A program made the translations under genes and the position numbers. The notes under the pieces are model-generated. The model saw only the letters and a program-made list of their open reading frames with translations. It made no database searches and was not told the origin of the DNA. Below are positions 20,608-28,462 of a DNA stretch of 64,000 nt, piece by piece. The stretch's first letter is position 1; each line of letters begins with the position of its first letter. The DNA comes from Nocardia australiensis. Lineage in GTDB: Bacteria; Actinomycetota; Actinomycetes; Mycobacteriales; Mycobacteriaceae. The DNA lies in the NCBI RefSeq assembly GCF_020733705.1, contig NZ_JAJFZM010000001.1:372001-436000 (forward strand), read 5' to 3'.

Positions 20608-22017
20608 ATGACGACCGAGCAGACGCAGCAGTACCGCATCGAGCACGACACTATGGGCGAAGTTCGGGTGCCCGTGGATGCGCTGTGGCGGGCGCAGACT
20701 CAACGGGCCGTCGAGAACTTTCCGATCAGCGGACGCGGGCTAGAGCGGGCGCAAATACGCGCGCTCGGGCTGCTGAAGGCCGCGTGTGCCAAGGTGAACC
20801 GCGATTTGGGGTTGCTCGACGCCGAGAAGGCGGACGCCATCATCGCCGCGGCCACCGAGATCGCCGCGGGCAACCACGACGACCAGTTCCCCATCGATGT
20901 CTTCCAGACCGGCTCGGGCACCAGCTCGAATATGAACGCCAACGAGGTGATCGCCTCGATCGCGAAGGCGAACGGCGTCACCGTGCACCCCAACGACGAT
21001 GTGAACATGTCGCAGTCGTCCAACGACACTTTCCCCACCGCAACGCATGTCGCCGCCACCGAGGCCGCCATCAAGGACCTGCTGCCCGCGCTCGATCACC
21101 TGCGACTTGCGCTGCTGGACAAGTCGGCCGAATGGCGCACCGTGGTGAAATCCGGGCGCACCCATCTGATGGACGCCGTGCCGGTGACCCTTGGCCAGGA
21201 GTTCGGCGGTTACACCCGTCAGATCGCGGCGGGTATCGAGCGCGTCATCTCGGTGCTGCCCCGCCTGGGCGAGCTGCCGATCGGTGGCACCGCCGTTGGT
21301 ACCGGACTCAACGCGCCGAGCGGTTTCGGCGCGAAAGTTGTTGCGGAACTGGTGAAGTCGACCGGAATCGACGCACTGTCGGAGGCTCGTGACCATTTCG
21401 AAGCGCAGGCCGCACGGGATGGGCTGGTCGAGGCGTCCGGCGCAGTGCGCACCGTCGCGGTCAGCCTCACCAAGATCGCCAATGACATTCGCTGGATGGG
21501 CTCGGGCCCGCTGACCGGTCTCGCCGAGATCCAGCTGCCGGATCTGCAACCGGGCAGCTCGATCATGCCCGGCAAGGTGAATCCGGTACTGCCGGAGGCG
21601 GTTACGCAGGTCGCCGCGCAGGTGATCGGCAATGACGCGGCCGTCGCGTTCTCCGGTGCGAGCGGCGCGTTCGAGCTGAACGTCTACATTCCGGTGATGG
21701 CACGCAACCTGCTGGAGTCGATTCGCTTGCTGGCCAACGTCTCCCGGCTCTTCGCCGATAAATGCGTGCGCGGCCTCATCGCGAACGAGGAACACCTTCG
21801 CAACCTCGCCGAATCTTCGCCGTCCATCGTGACCCCACTGAATTCCGCGATCGGCTACGAGGAGGCCGCGGCCGTCGCCAAGGAGGCGGTGAAGCGGAAG
21901 AAGACGATTCGTCAGACGGTGATCGATCGCGGTCTGCTCGATGAGAAGCTGACCGAGGCGGAACTCGACCGCCGCCTCGATGTGCTGTCGATGACCAAGG
22001 TGGACAACGACCACTGA
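20608..22017 (+). CDS. fumC: Fumarate hydratase class II
   Basis: TCA-cycle enzyme interconverting fumarate and malate; iron-free homotetramer. From the ATG at 20608 it is 469 residues. Superfamily signature [12 protein letters not shown] is present, along with the substrate loops [24 protein letters not shown] and [16 protein letters not shown] (with the catalytic histidine). The upstream frame to 20587 adds seven residues without a better start. It converges on the desaturase gene, with a long palindrome between them. Confidence 0.96.
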   Translation: MTTEQTQQYRIEHDTMGEVRVPVDALWRAQTQRAVENFPISGRGLERAQIRALGLLKAACAKVNRDLGLLDAEKADAIIAAATEIAAGNHDDQFPIDVFQTGSGTSSNMNANEVIASIAKANGVTVHPNDDVNMSQSSNDTFPTATHVAATEAAIKDLLPALDHLRLALLDKSAEWRTVVKSGRTHLMDAVPVTLGQEFGGYTRQIAAGIERVISVLPRLGELPIGGTAVGTGLNAPSGFGAKVVAELVKSTGIDALSEARDHFEAQAARDGLVEASGAVRTVAVSLTKIANDIRWMGSGPLTGLAEIQLPDLQPGSSIMPGKVNPVLPEAVTQVAAQVIGNDAAVAFSGASGAFELNVYIPVMARNLLESIRLLANVSRLFADKCVRGLIANEEHLRNLAESSPSIVTPLNSAIGYEEAAAVAKEAVKRKKTIRQTVIDRGLLDEKLTEAELDRRLDVLSMTKVDNDH

Positions 22018-22039
22018 CCAACCCGGGCTGGTTGAGCAG

Positions 22040-22075
22040 AATGGCCATTTCCGGTCGCGACCGGAAATGGCCATT
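22040..22075. terminator. 36-base perfect palindrome between convergent fumC and desaturase genes
   Basis: The 18-base arm 22040-22057 (AATGGCCATTTCCGGTCG) is exactly complementary to 22058-22075 with no loop spacer. It lies 22 bases after the fumC stop and about 60 bases from the end of the opposing gene, so it can end both transcripts. U-tracts are poor (only TTTC follows on the plus strand), as is usual for actinobacterial hairpin terminators. Confidence 0.75.
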
Positions 22076-22135
22076 TCAAATTGCCCGTCGAGAACGGACC
22101 GTGCGCACACGTGGCGCACGCCGTCCCGCCATCGA

Positions 22136-22993
22136 TCAGCCGCGCAAATACGCGAGCTCGGCGCGAGCCTTTTCGCCTTCCTCGCCGAGATCGGTGCGAG
22201 TGAAGACATTCCAGCGCGCCAGCAGCGGGGCGAACACCAGCTCGCCCTCCTTGGCCCGGTCGTAGATGCCCGCCTCCGCCAGCACATCGTCGCTGTTGCG
22301 GCCGTCCGGCAGTTCGACCGAAGGGACCGTGAAATCGGCGACTCGATCCGCGACGGCCCGCATCGTCTGATCCGGCGCCAGCTCGAAGGCCGCGGCGACC
22401 AGGCCGGCGAAGAAGATCGACTGCAGTTCGTCGTCGGCGGCGATGCGTTCGGCAATCGCGGTGACCATCGGATTCTCGTCGAGTGCCGCGATATTGCGAT
22501 GCCGGATCACGGCAGCGGCTTCCTCGAACGAACAGGTGGCCAGCACATCGAGCAGGTGCATCGCGGGCCTGCGGAAGCCCTTCGTCATTTGGGCCATACG
22601 CAACCGCTCCAACCCGATCGGATCGACCGACCGGGTGACCATGAGGTAGTTGCGGACCAAGATTTCGTGCCGGTTCTCCTCGGCCGTCCACCGGCCGACC
22701 CAGCGCCACCAGGAACCGGTGCGCAGGTACTTGCCGACCTCACGGTGATACGACGGCAGGTTATCGGCGACCAGGACGCTGACCGTCAATGCCAGCTTGG
22801 CGGTCTCACTGAGCTCGGATTGATCCGGCTCCCAGTCGATTCCGCCGAGGAAGCCGAAGTTGCGCCCGTCGTCCCACGGCACGAAGTCGTGCGGCTGCCA
22901 GCCGTCCGCGGTCTCGATGTGACGACGCAGATTCAGTTCCACTTCGTCCGCAAGCGACGCCAAGAGCTCACGGTCGGTCAAGAGATTTTGCAC
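22136..22993 (-). CDS. desA2: Acyl-[acyl-carrier-protein] desaturase, DesA2 type
   Basis: Ferritin-fold protein of the acyl-ACP desaturase family, 285 residues. Family blocks LPSYHREVGKYL, WTAEENRHEILVRNYL and the FEEA block (F156-E158) are clear. E106 and H109 match castor desaturase E143/H146 and E158 matches E196. The second ExxH (castor E229/H232) aligns with D188 and Q191, and the first ligand (E105) falls at A76/D77. So several di-iron ligands appear changed, and ordinary oxygen-dependent desaturation is doubtful. In M. tuberculosis the homologue Rv1094 neighbours phoH2 and glyA1. Start GTG at 22993. Confidence 0.88.
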   Translation of the reverse strand: MQNLLTDRELLASLADEVELNLRRHIETADGWQPHDFVPWDDGRNFGFLGGIDWEPDQSELSETAKLALTVSVLVADNLPSYHREVGKYLRTGSWWRWVGRWTAEENRHEILVRNYLMVTRSVDPIGLERLRMAQMTKGFRRPAMHLLDVLATCSFEEAAAVIRHRNIAALDENPMVTAIAERIAADDELQSIFFAGLVAAAFELAPDQTMRAVADRVADFTVPSVELPDGRNSDDVLAEAGIYDRAKEGELVFAPLLARWNVFTRTDLGEEGEKARAELAYLRG

Positions 22994-23104
22994 TCACACA
23001 ACCTAACTGCTCGGCCCGTCAAGCGGGAATCTACGGATGAGAAAATACTCGCAAGAGAAGCGATCGGCGTCCGGAATCACGCTGCCCCGGACGCCTTCCA
23101 TGAA

Positions 23105-23656
23105 TCAGGATGTCGGCGTGACAGTGGTCTGGTTATCTACCCAGGTGATCTTGCCGCCGGTGAATTCGCTCTCCTTGCCGCCGGTGATGTCCTTCTCATC
23201 GCTGGTCGGGTAACCGAGCTTGCCGTTGGCGCCGCCGTTGTCCTCCCATGTCTTGCGGATCTCACCCCACACGATGTACGGGTCACCGCCGTCCTTGGCC
23301 CAGTAGATGGTTCCGCCGGTGAAGTCCTGGTACTTGCCGTCGTTCGGGCCGGTCTCCTCGGCCTCCAGCGGGGCGCCGAGCGGACCGGTCAGGCCGCCTG
23401 CCTTGTTGTACTTTTCGAGGATGACGCCGGAGACGGTGACTTCCTCGCCGCCGGGGGTGGCGATCTTCGTCTCCTCCATGGCACCGGTGGCGTTGCTCCC
23501 GCCGTGATCCATGGCCATCGAAGAGCTCATGGCCGAGGCGGAGCTGTTCGAATCGTTGTTGCTGTTGTCATCGCTGCTGCAACCTGCGGCAAGCAGCAGG
23601 GCCGCCGCCGCGAGCACCGCGGAGTATCCAGCCGTTCGTCGAGCGAAGTGGTACAT
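23105..23656 (-). CDS. LGFP-repeat lipoprotein
   Basis: A 183-residue secreted lipoprotein. GAGAGG at 23663-23668 (minus strand) lies 6 bases before the ATG at 23656, which decides the start over the ATG at 23662. The signal peptide ends in LLLAAGC. A Ser/Asn/Met/His-rich linker (NNDSNSSASAMSSSMAMDHG) follows, then LGFP-like units such as TGPLGAPLEAEE and NGKLGYPTSDE with aromatic spacers YWAKDGG and TWVDNQ. LGFP repeats are cell-wall-binding modules of mycolate-containing actinobacteria and are thought to tether proteins to the envelope. Single gene between desA2 and phoH2. Confidence 0.85.
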   Translation of the reverse strand: MYHFARRTAGYSAVLAAAALLLAAGCSSDDNSNNDSNSSASAMSSSMAMDHGGSNATGAMEETKIATPGGEEVTVSGVILEKYNKAGGLTGPLGAPLEAEETGPNDGKYQDFTGGTIYWAKDGGDPYIVWGEIRKTWEDNGGANGKLGYPTSDEKDITGGKESEFTGGKITWVDNQTTVTPTS

Positions 23657-23821
23657 ATCCATCCTCTCGAAAGTGACTACCGACGACACCGCGGGCGCGG
23701 TGACGTCGCGCGTAGCCTAGGCCGATATCCGGCAACGGCCCGGCGAATCGTCGACGACTCGCCGGGCCGCTGCTGAACACTTGTCGTGCGGTTATCACCC
23801 GTCCTTTAGTGAGGCAAAACA

Positions 23822-23852
23822 CACCCTGAATAGTTGCTGACTATTCAGGGTG
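23822..23852 (-). terminator. Terminator of phoH2
   Basis: Perfect 13-base stem (CACCCTGAATAGT at 23822-23834 with its complement at 23840-23852) and a 5-base loop, starting 6 bases beyond the phoH2 stop. Read leftward the stem is followed by TGTTTTG, a short U-tract, so it is a good intrinsic terminator for the minus-strand gene. Confidence 0.85.
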
Positions 23853-23858
23853 CCGACT

Positions 23859-25271
23859 TCAGGCGTTCGGGCCGTACTCCTCCAGCATCTCGGTGACCAG
23901 CGCGGCGATCGGCGAGCGCTCGCTACGCGTGAGTGTGATATGCGCGAAAAGCGGGTGCCCCTTGAGCTTTTCGATCACTGCGGCGACGCCGTCGTGCCTA
24001 CCGACCCGCAGGTTGTCGCGCTGGGCCACATCATGGGTGAGCACCACCCGTGAACCGGTGCCGAGCCTGCTGAGCACCGTCAGGAGCACGTTGCGTTCCA
24101 GCGACTGCGCCTCGTCAACGATGACGAACGAATCATGCAGCGAGCGTCCACGAATGTGGGTGAGCGGCAACACTTCCAGCATGCCCCGGGCGAGTACCTC
24201 CTCCATCACCTCGCGACTGGCCAGTCCGTCCAGCGTGTCGAAGACCGCCTGCGCCCATGGGCCCATCTTCTCGCTCTCCGAGCCGGGCAGATAGCCCAGA
24301 TCCTGGCCGCCAACGGCGTACAGCGGCCGGAACACCACCACCTTGCGCTGCGTCCTGCGCTCGAGCACCGCCTCCAAACCGGCGGTCAGCGCCAGCGCCG
24401 ACTTGCCGGTGCCCGCCCGTCCGCCGAGCGAGACGATGCCGACGCTCTCGTCGAGCAGCAAATCCAGGGCGATGCGCTGTTCGGCCGAACGACCGTGCAA
24501 CCCGAACGCCTCACGCTCGCGCACCAACTGCACACGCTTGTCGGGAGTCACCCGGCCCAACGCACTGGAACTGGAGCCGAGCAGCCGGATTCCGGTGTGG
24601 CAGGGCAGTTCCCTCGCCTCATCCAGGTCGATCACGTTCTCGGAGTAGATCTGATCAATCTGCCCCGAGGACACGTCCAGCTCCACCATCCCCGACCAAC
24701 CGGAGGTGACCACGTCCTGCGCGTGGTACTCGTCGGCCCGCAATCCCACCGCGCTCGCCTTGACGCGCAACGGAATGTCCTTGGACACCAGCACCACCGT
24801 GCGGCCCTCGGCCGCGAGATTGAGGGCACAGGCCAGGATTCGGGAATCGTTGGTGTCGGTGCGGAACCCGACCGGAAGCACCGCCGGATCGGTGTGGTTC
24901 AGTTCCACCCGCAGTGTTGCGCCTTCGGTGCCGATCGGCACCTGCTCATCCAGCCTGCCATGCTGTAGACGCAGGTCATCGAGCATGCGCAGGGCCTCGC
25001 GGGCGAACCAGCCCAATTCGTGGTGGTGGCGTTTGCCTTCGAGCTCGCTGATCACGACAAGCGGTAGCACCACATCGTTTTCGCCGAACCTCGTGACGGC
25101 CCAGGGGTCCGACAGTAGTACCGAGGTGTCGATCACGAAGGTCTCGAGACCGGATGCGAGGGAATGCGAGGGGCGAGCCCCCGTGCTTTCCGAAACAACA
25201 GCGGCGGCATTTCCTTTCGTCGCGGAGCGGGATCGCGCCGAGGAAGCGGAAACGGAGCGTGCAGCAGTCAC
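23859..25271 (-). CDS. phoH2: PhoH2: PIN-domain ribonuclease fused to PhoH ATPase
   Basis: Two-domain protein of 470 residues: an N-terminal PIN RNase ([40 protein letters not shown]) and a C-terminal PhoH AAA-type ATPase with Walker [11 protein letters not shown] and Walker [12 protein letters not shown]. Mycobacterial PhoH2 is reported as a sequence-specific RNA helicase and RNase. The GTG at 25271 has AAAGGAG about 7 bases before it and is chosen over the longer frame to 25364. The first about 40 residues are Ser/Ala-rich and poorly conserved. A clear terminator follows. No small antitoxin-like gene is fused or overlapping; the only near neighbour upstream is divergent. Confidence 0.94.
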   Translation of the reverse strand: MTAARSVSASSARSRSATKGNAAAVVSESTGARPSHSLASGLETFVIDTSVLLSDPWAVTRFGENDVVLPLVVISELEGKRHHHELGWFAREALRMLDDLRLQHGRLDEQVPIGTEGATLRVELNHTDPAVLPVGFRTDTNDSRILACALNLAAEGRTVVLVSKDIPLRVKASAVGLRADEYHAQDVVTSGWSGMVELDVSSGQIDQIYSENVIDLDEARELPCHTGIRLLGSSSSALGRVTPDKRVQLVREREAFGLHGRSAEQRIALDLLLDESVGIVSLGGRAGTGKSALALTAGLEAVLERRTQRKVVVFRPLYAVGGQDLGYLPGSESEKMGPWAQAVFDTLDGLASREVMEEVLARGMLEVLPLTHIRGRSLHDSFVIVDEAQSLERNVLLTVLSRLGTGSRVVLTHDVAQRDNLRVGRHDGVAAVIEKLKGHPLFAHITLTRSERSPIAALVTEMLEEYGPNA

Positions 25272-25581
25272 GGTGGGCTCCTTTGTCGTTCGCGCGGCAC
25301 CCGCGGCGAACAATCTCGCTGGACCGGTCCGTCCCTGATGGATCCGACGTGAGTCAGATGCCACGAGGGCCGGGTGCCGGCCCCCTCGTACTGATTAGCT
25401 CAGCCACGGTTCAGGACCTCCCGTACGAGCCACACCGACGCGGCCCGCACAAACGACGCTACAGCCGACTCCGGTTCCCCGCTCCCGGACTGTCGTGCGA
25501 GTTGGTGAAAAGCTGGTTAACGCACGTCTCGTCCGTTCCGCCCGGCACCCCCCTCCGACCACAGGGGATAGAGTCGCAGAC
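25272..25581. other. 310-base divergent region between phoH2 and a 90-residue gene
   Basis: Contains the promoters of both genes by position. The only structure I see is a GC-rich hairpin at 25363-25389: ACGAGGGCCGG pairs with CCGGCC and CCTCGT across a GTG loop with a 2-base bulge. It lies in the likely phoH2 leader. No convincing small gene. Confidence 0.5.
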
Positions 25582-25854
25582 ATGGCTGGTAACGAGGATC
25601 TGGAGAAGCTGTCGTCCAAGGAGTTGCACGATCGGGCGGTGAAGCTGGCGGTGCGCCACGGTGATGTGAAGTACCTGTGGAAACTGCTGACCTCGATCCC
25701 GGCCGCCGAGGCCGCCGCGGGCAATCTCGGCGAGAGCGAAGCCGACATCAAGTACGTGGTCCCGATGATCGACGACTACGTCCACGCGGGTGACGGCGAA
25801 ATCGCCGAGGTGCTACGACCCTACTATCTCCAGTACCTGATCGAACACACCTGA
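25582..25854 (+). CDS. Conserved hypothetical protein, 90 residues
   Basis: Small acidic, helical, soluble protein with no motif I can assign. It begins MAGNEDLEKLSSKELHDRAV and ends VLRPYYLQYLIEHT. Alternating charged and hydrophobic residues suggest a helical bundle. The ATG at 25582 is chosen over a frame start at 25495 because the added residues are Arg-rich non-coding-like sequence. Divergent from phoH2 and convergent with the limonene-epoxide-hydrolase-like gene, 13 bases away. Confidence 0.7.
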   Translation: MAGNEDLEKLSSKELHDRAVKLAVRHGDVKYLWKLLTSIPAAEAAAGNLGESEADIKYVVPMIDDYVHAGDGEIAEVLRPYYLQYLIEHT

Positions 25855-25867
25855 ACGATCGCGGGCA

Positions 25868-26290
25868 TCAGGCGCGGGAGAAGATCGCGCGCCACACACC
25901 GACTGCTGTGCCGCGCAGGAAGTTCTCCCAGCTGAAGTGGTCGTGCCACAGAATGATCCGGCCGTCGCGTAGTTCGAAGGTTCCCGCGACCCAGAACGCC
26001 ACCCGCAGCGGACCGACCCGAAGAATGTCGGTCCGATCGGTGAGCACGACATTGTCATCTTCGGCCGCGATGTGATGCATCCGCGCGGCGAAGCCGATCC
26101 GGTCACGGTTGAGGCCGCGCAGGATGCGACGCGCCAAACCGCCACCCACATCCGGCAACGAGGTGTTCTTCCAGACCAGATCGGGATGCAGGAGTTCCAG
26201 CGCCTCCTCCACCGCACCCAATTCCAGCGCGGTGAAGAACTCGCGCACCGTGACGATCGCGTCCTCGGTCAACTCGGTCTGTTCGGACAT
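25868..26290 (-). CDS. Limonene-1,2-epoxide hydrolase / SnoaL-like (NTF2 fold) protein
   Basis: A 140-residue protein with the cone-shaped NTF2 fold. LEH-type features are DAIVTVREFFTALELGAVEE, LHPDLVWKNTSLPDVGGG, a histidine pair MHHIAAEDDNVVLTDRTDIL and the ending GRIILWHDHFSW. In LEH the catalytic set is Asp-Arg-Asp; D and R residues occur in the right area (TDRTD), but I cannot verify each position. It follows the TetR gene by 19 bases on the same strand, so it is probably co-transcribed with it. Confidence 0.8.
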   Translation of the reverse strand: MSEQTELTEDAIVTVREFFTALELGAVEEALELLHPDLVWKNTSLPDVGGGLARRILRGLNRDRIGFAARMHHIAAEDDNVVLTDRTDILRVGPLRVAFWVAGTFELRDGRIILWHDHFSWENFLRGTAVGVWRAIFSRA

Positions 26291-26309
26291 GATTCGAGGG
26301 TATGCCGCC

Positions 26310-27050
26310 TCAGCCGCGGCGCGCGATAAGCACGGCGAGGCCGTCGAGAACGCGATCGATGCCGAAGTCGAGGGCGTTGCCGGGGCCGCCGGCGTCGGTC
26401 GGTCGGCCGGCCGGGAACGCCTCCTCGGCGAAGGCGGCCCGGATGGCGGGATATCGGTCGCCCGCTGCCGTCATCGTTTCGGCGAACTGTGCGGTGAACT
26501 GCCCTGCCGCCTCGCCCCCGCCGGTCGCGGAAACCTGTTGCACCAGGCTGCGGACGTGGCCATTGAGCAGGACGATGGTGTCGAGTCGTTCGGGGCCGGT
26601 GAGCCCGGTCCCTTCGGTCGCTACGAGCGCGGCCTCCATCCACCCCATTTCATTGGGGCCGATCGGGCGCAATCCGGTCGTGAGTTCGATCGCCCAAGGA
26701 TGCGCGCTGTAGCGCTGGAAAATCGTTTCCCCCCACCGGCGTAGCCCGGCCCGCCACGCTTCCTCGGTCGAATCATCTTCTACCGCAGCCGTATCCGGCG
26801 GTTCACCCAAGGCGCTGTCCAGCATCAGCGCGATGAGCTCGGCCTTGCCCGGTACGTATCGGTACAGCGACATCTTGGTGAAGCCGAGTCGCTCGGCCAG
26901 TCGCTGCATGGACAGGTTCGCCATCCCCTCGGCATCGACCAGGTCGATCGCCTCGGCGACAATCCCCGTCAGAGTCAGGGCGGGCTTCGGTCCGCGTTTG
27001 GGCCGCTGCTTGGTGCCCCACAGCAGCTCGACGGCGGTCGGTGTCGACAT
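26310..27050 (-). CDS. TetR family transcriptional regulator
   Basis: A 246-residue repressor-type protein. The helix-turn-helix is in the N-terminal third (ANLSMQRLAERLGFTKMSLY, then RYVPGKAELIALML), preceded by a basic arm (GTKQRPKRGPKPALT). The remainder resembles the TetR_C_1 ligand domain (HPWAIELTTGLRPIGPNEM). Start taken at the ATG at 27050, with AGAGG 9 bases upstream; another in-frame ATG lies at 27059. Divergent from the FAD monooxygenase with shared repeats in the gap, so it most likely controls that gene, itself and the LEH-like gene (inference). Confidence 0.92.
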   Translation of the reverse strand: MSTPTAVELLWGTKQRPKRGPKPALTLTGIVAEAIDLVDAEGMANLSMQRLAERLGFTKMSLYRYVPGKAELIALMLDSALGEPPDTAAVEDDSTEEAWRAGLRRWGETIFQRYSAHPWAIELTTGLRPIGPNEMGWMEAALVATEGTGLTGPERLDTIVLLNGHVRSLVQQVSATGGGEAAGQFTAQFAETMTAAGDRYPAIRAAFAEEAFPAGRPTDAGGPGNALDFGIDRVLDGLAVLIARRG

Positions 27051-27076
27051 GACCCACATCCTCTCGCAGAAATAGC

Positions 27077-27105
27077 TTGACCAGAAACTGTGTCTACCAT
27101 ACTCT
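27077..27105 (+). promoter_or_regulatory. Predicted promoter of the FAD monooxygenase
   Basis: TTGACC (27077-27082) and TACTCT (27100-27105) are separated by exactly 17 bases and fit a housekeeping sigma promoter. The first GTGTCTACC repeat lies in the spacer and the second just downstream of the -10 box, so a bound TetR protein would block it. Confidence 0.55.
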
Positions 27106-27141
27106 ATTTCGTGTCCACCGGAAACAGATTCCATTGGACAC
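27090..27141. promoter_or_regulatory. Candidate TetR operator: repeated GTGTCYACC with an inverted copy
   Basis: GTGTCTACC (27090-27098) and GTGTCCACC (27111-27119) are direct near-repeats 21 bases apart, two helical turns. TGGACAC (27135-27141) is the inverse of GTGTCCA (27111-27117). All lie in the TetR/monooxygenase divergent promoter region. Confidence 0.5.
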
Positions 27142-27158
27142 AGAACTTAGGAGTCGCC

Positions 27159-28349
27159 TTGCGTAACCAGACCGTCCTCATCTCCGGCGCGAGCGTTGCG
27201 GGCCCGGCGCTGGCCTACTGGCTGAACCGATACGGATTCGACGTCACCGTGGTCGAGCGCGCACCGTCGCTCCGGGCCGGCGGCCAGGCCATCGACTTCA
27301 AGGGCAAGACCCACTTCACGGTGCTCGAGCGGATGGGCATCATCGATGACATCGAGCAGGAGCGAACCGGCACCACCGACATGATTTTCGTCGACGCGGC
27401 GGGCAAGAAACTCGGCGTGCTGGCCGGGGAATTCACCGGCGGCGACGTCGAGATCCTGCGCGGCGACCTGTCCATGATCATGTACAAGAAGACGGCCGAG
27501 GCATGTGAGTACCTCTTCGGCGATTCGATCAGCGCGCTCACCGAGACTGCCGACGGCGTGTATGTGGAGTTCGAGCGCGGCCCGGCACGCACCTTCGATC
27601 TCGTCTTCGGCGCAGACGGAATCCATTCGCGGGTAAGGCAATTGGCATTCGGCCCGGAACCGGGCTTCGTCAAGCATTTGGGCCGCTACTACTGCGTGGC
27701 GGGCGCGAGCCCCTGGAGCGCGGATTCCGCCGGACCGCGCGAACGTGCGACCGCCTACGCGCACAACGCGCCCGGCAAGCTCGCGATTTCCGGCGGCTCG
27801 AAGGCACAGCAGCTCTACATGTTCGCGGCCGACGAGCTCGACTACGACCGCAACGACACCGACGACCAGCGACGCGTCATCAAGCAGGCCTACGCCGATA
27901 TGGGCTGGGAGGTGCCGCGCATGCTCGCCGAAATCGACGAATTCGACGACGTCTACCTCGACTCGATCAGCCAGGTGAACATGAAGAAGGTCAGCTACGC
28001 CAGCGGCCGGGTGGTGCTGGTCGGCGACTCGGCCTACGGGAATGCCCTGGGCGGCTTCGGAACCGGACTCGCGGTCGTCGGCGCGTACGTCATCGCGGGC
28101 GAGCTCGCCGTCAACCAGGGTGATCACGCCGTCGCCTTCGTAAACTACGACGAGATCATGCACCGCTACGCCAAAATAGCGGGCAACAGCAACGCCGGGC
28201 GGTTCCTCGCACCGAAAACCGCGCGCGGCATAAAGGTTCGCAACTGGTTCATTCACTCGTGGATGTTCGACCTCATGCTGAAGTACGCGGACAAGGCCGT
28301 CAACGACATCGACCTGAAGGACTATCCGGCGATGGTCGGCGGGAACTGA
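27159..28349 (+). CDS. FAD-dependent monooxygenase (PHBH / TetX-like)
   Basis: A 396-residue class A flavin monooxygenase. The FAD-binding Rossmann motif is at the N-terminus (VLISGASVAGPALAYWL ending in VVER), the DG motif is GADGIHSRVR, and the second flavin motif is VVLVGDSAYGNALGGFG. Such enzymes hydroxylate aromatic or polyketide compounds with NAD(P)H and O2. I choose the TTG at 27159 because AGGAG (27149-27153) precedes it by 5 bases and the Rossmann strand follows at once; the frame also opens at 27090 but would start inside the promoter. Divergent from a TetR regulator. Substrate unknown; an antibiotic-modifying role is possible but unproven. Confidence 0.9.
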   Translation: MRNQTVLISGASVAGPALAYWLNRYGFDVTVVERAPSLRAGGQAIDFKGKTHFTVLERMGIIDDIEQERTGTTDMIFVDAAGKKLGVLAGEFTGGDVEILRGDLSMIMYKKTAEACEYLFGDSISALTETADGVYVEFERGPARTFDLVFGADGIHSRVRQLAFGPEPGFVKHLGRYYCVAGASPWSADSAGPRERATAYAHNAPGKLAISGGSKAQQLYMFAADELDYDRNDTDDQRRVIKQAYADMGWEVPRMLAEIDEFDDVYLDSISQVNMKKVSYASGRVVLVGDSAYGNALGGFGTGLAVVGAYVIAGELAVNQGDHAVAFVNYDEIMHRYAKIAGNSNAGRFLAPKTARGIKVRNWFIHSWMFDLMLKYADKAVNDIDLKDYPAMVGGN

Positions 28350-28462
28350 CACGGTGCGAGCTGCCCCGGTACCGACATCGCGTGATATCGATGGAACCGA
28401 TGCGGGGCAGGGCGCGTCTATTAGGTCAAGACAGCACTGACGGCAACGGCGGAGGGGCGGCC

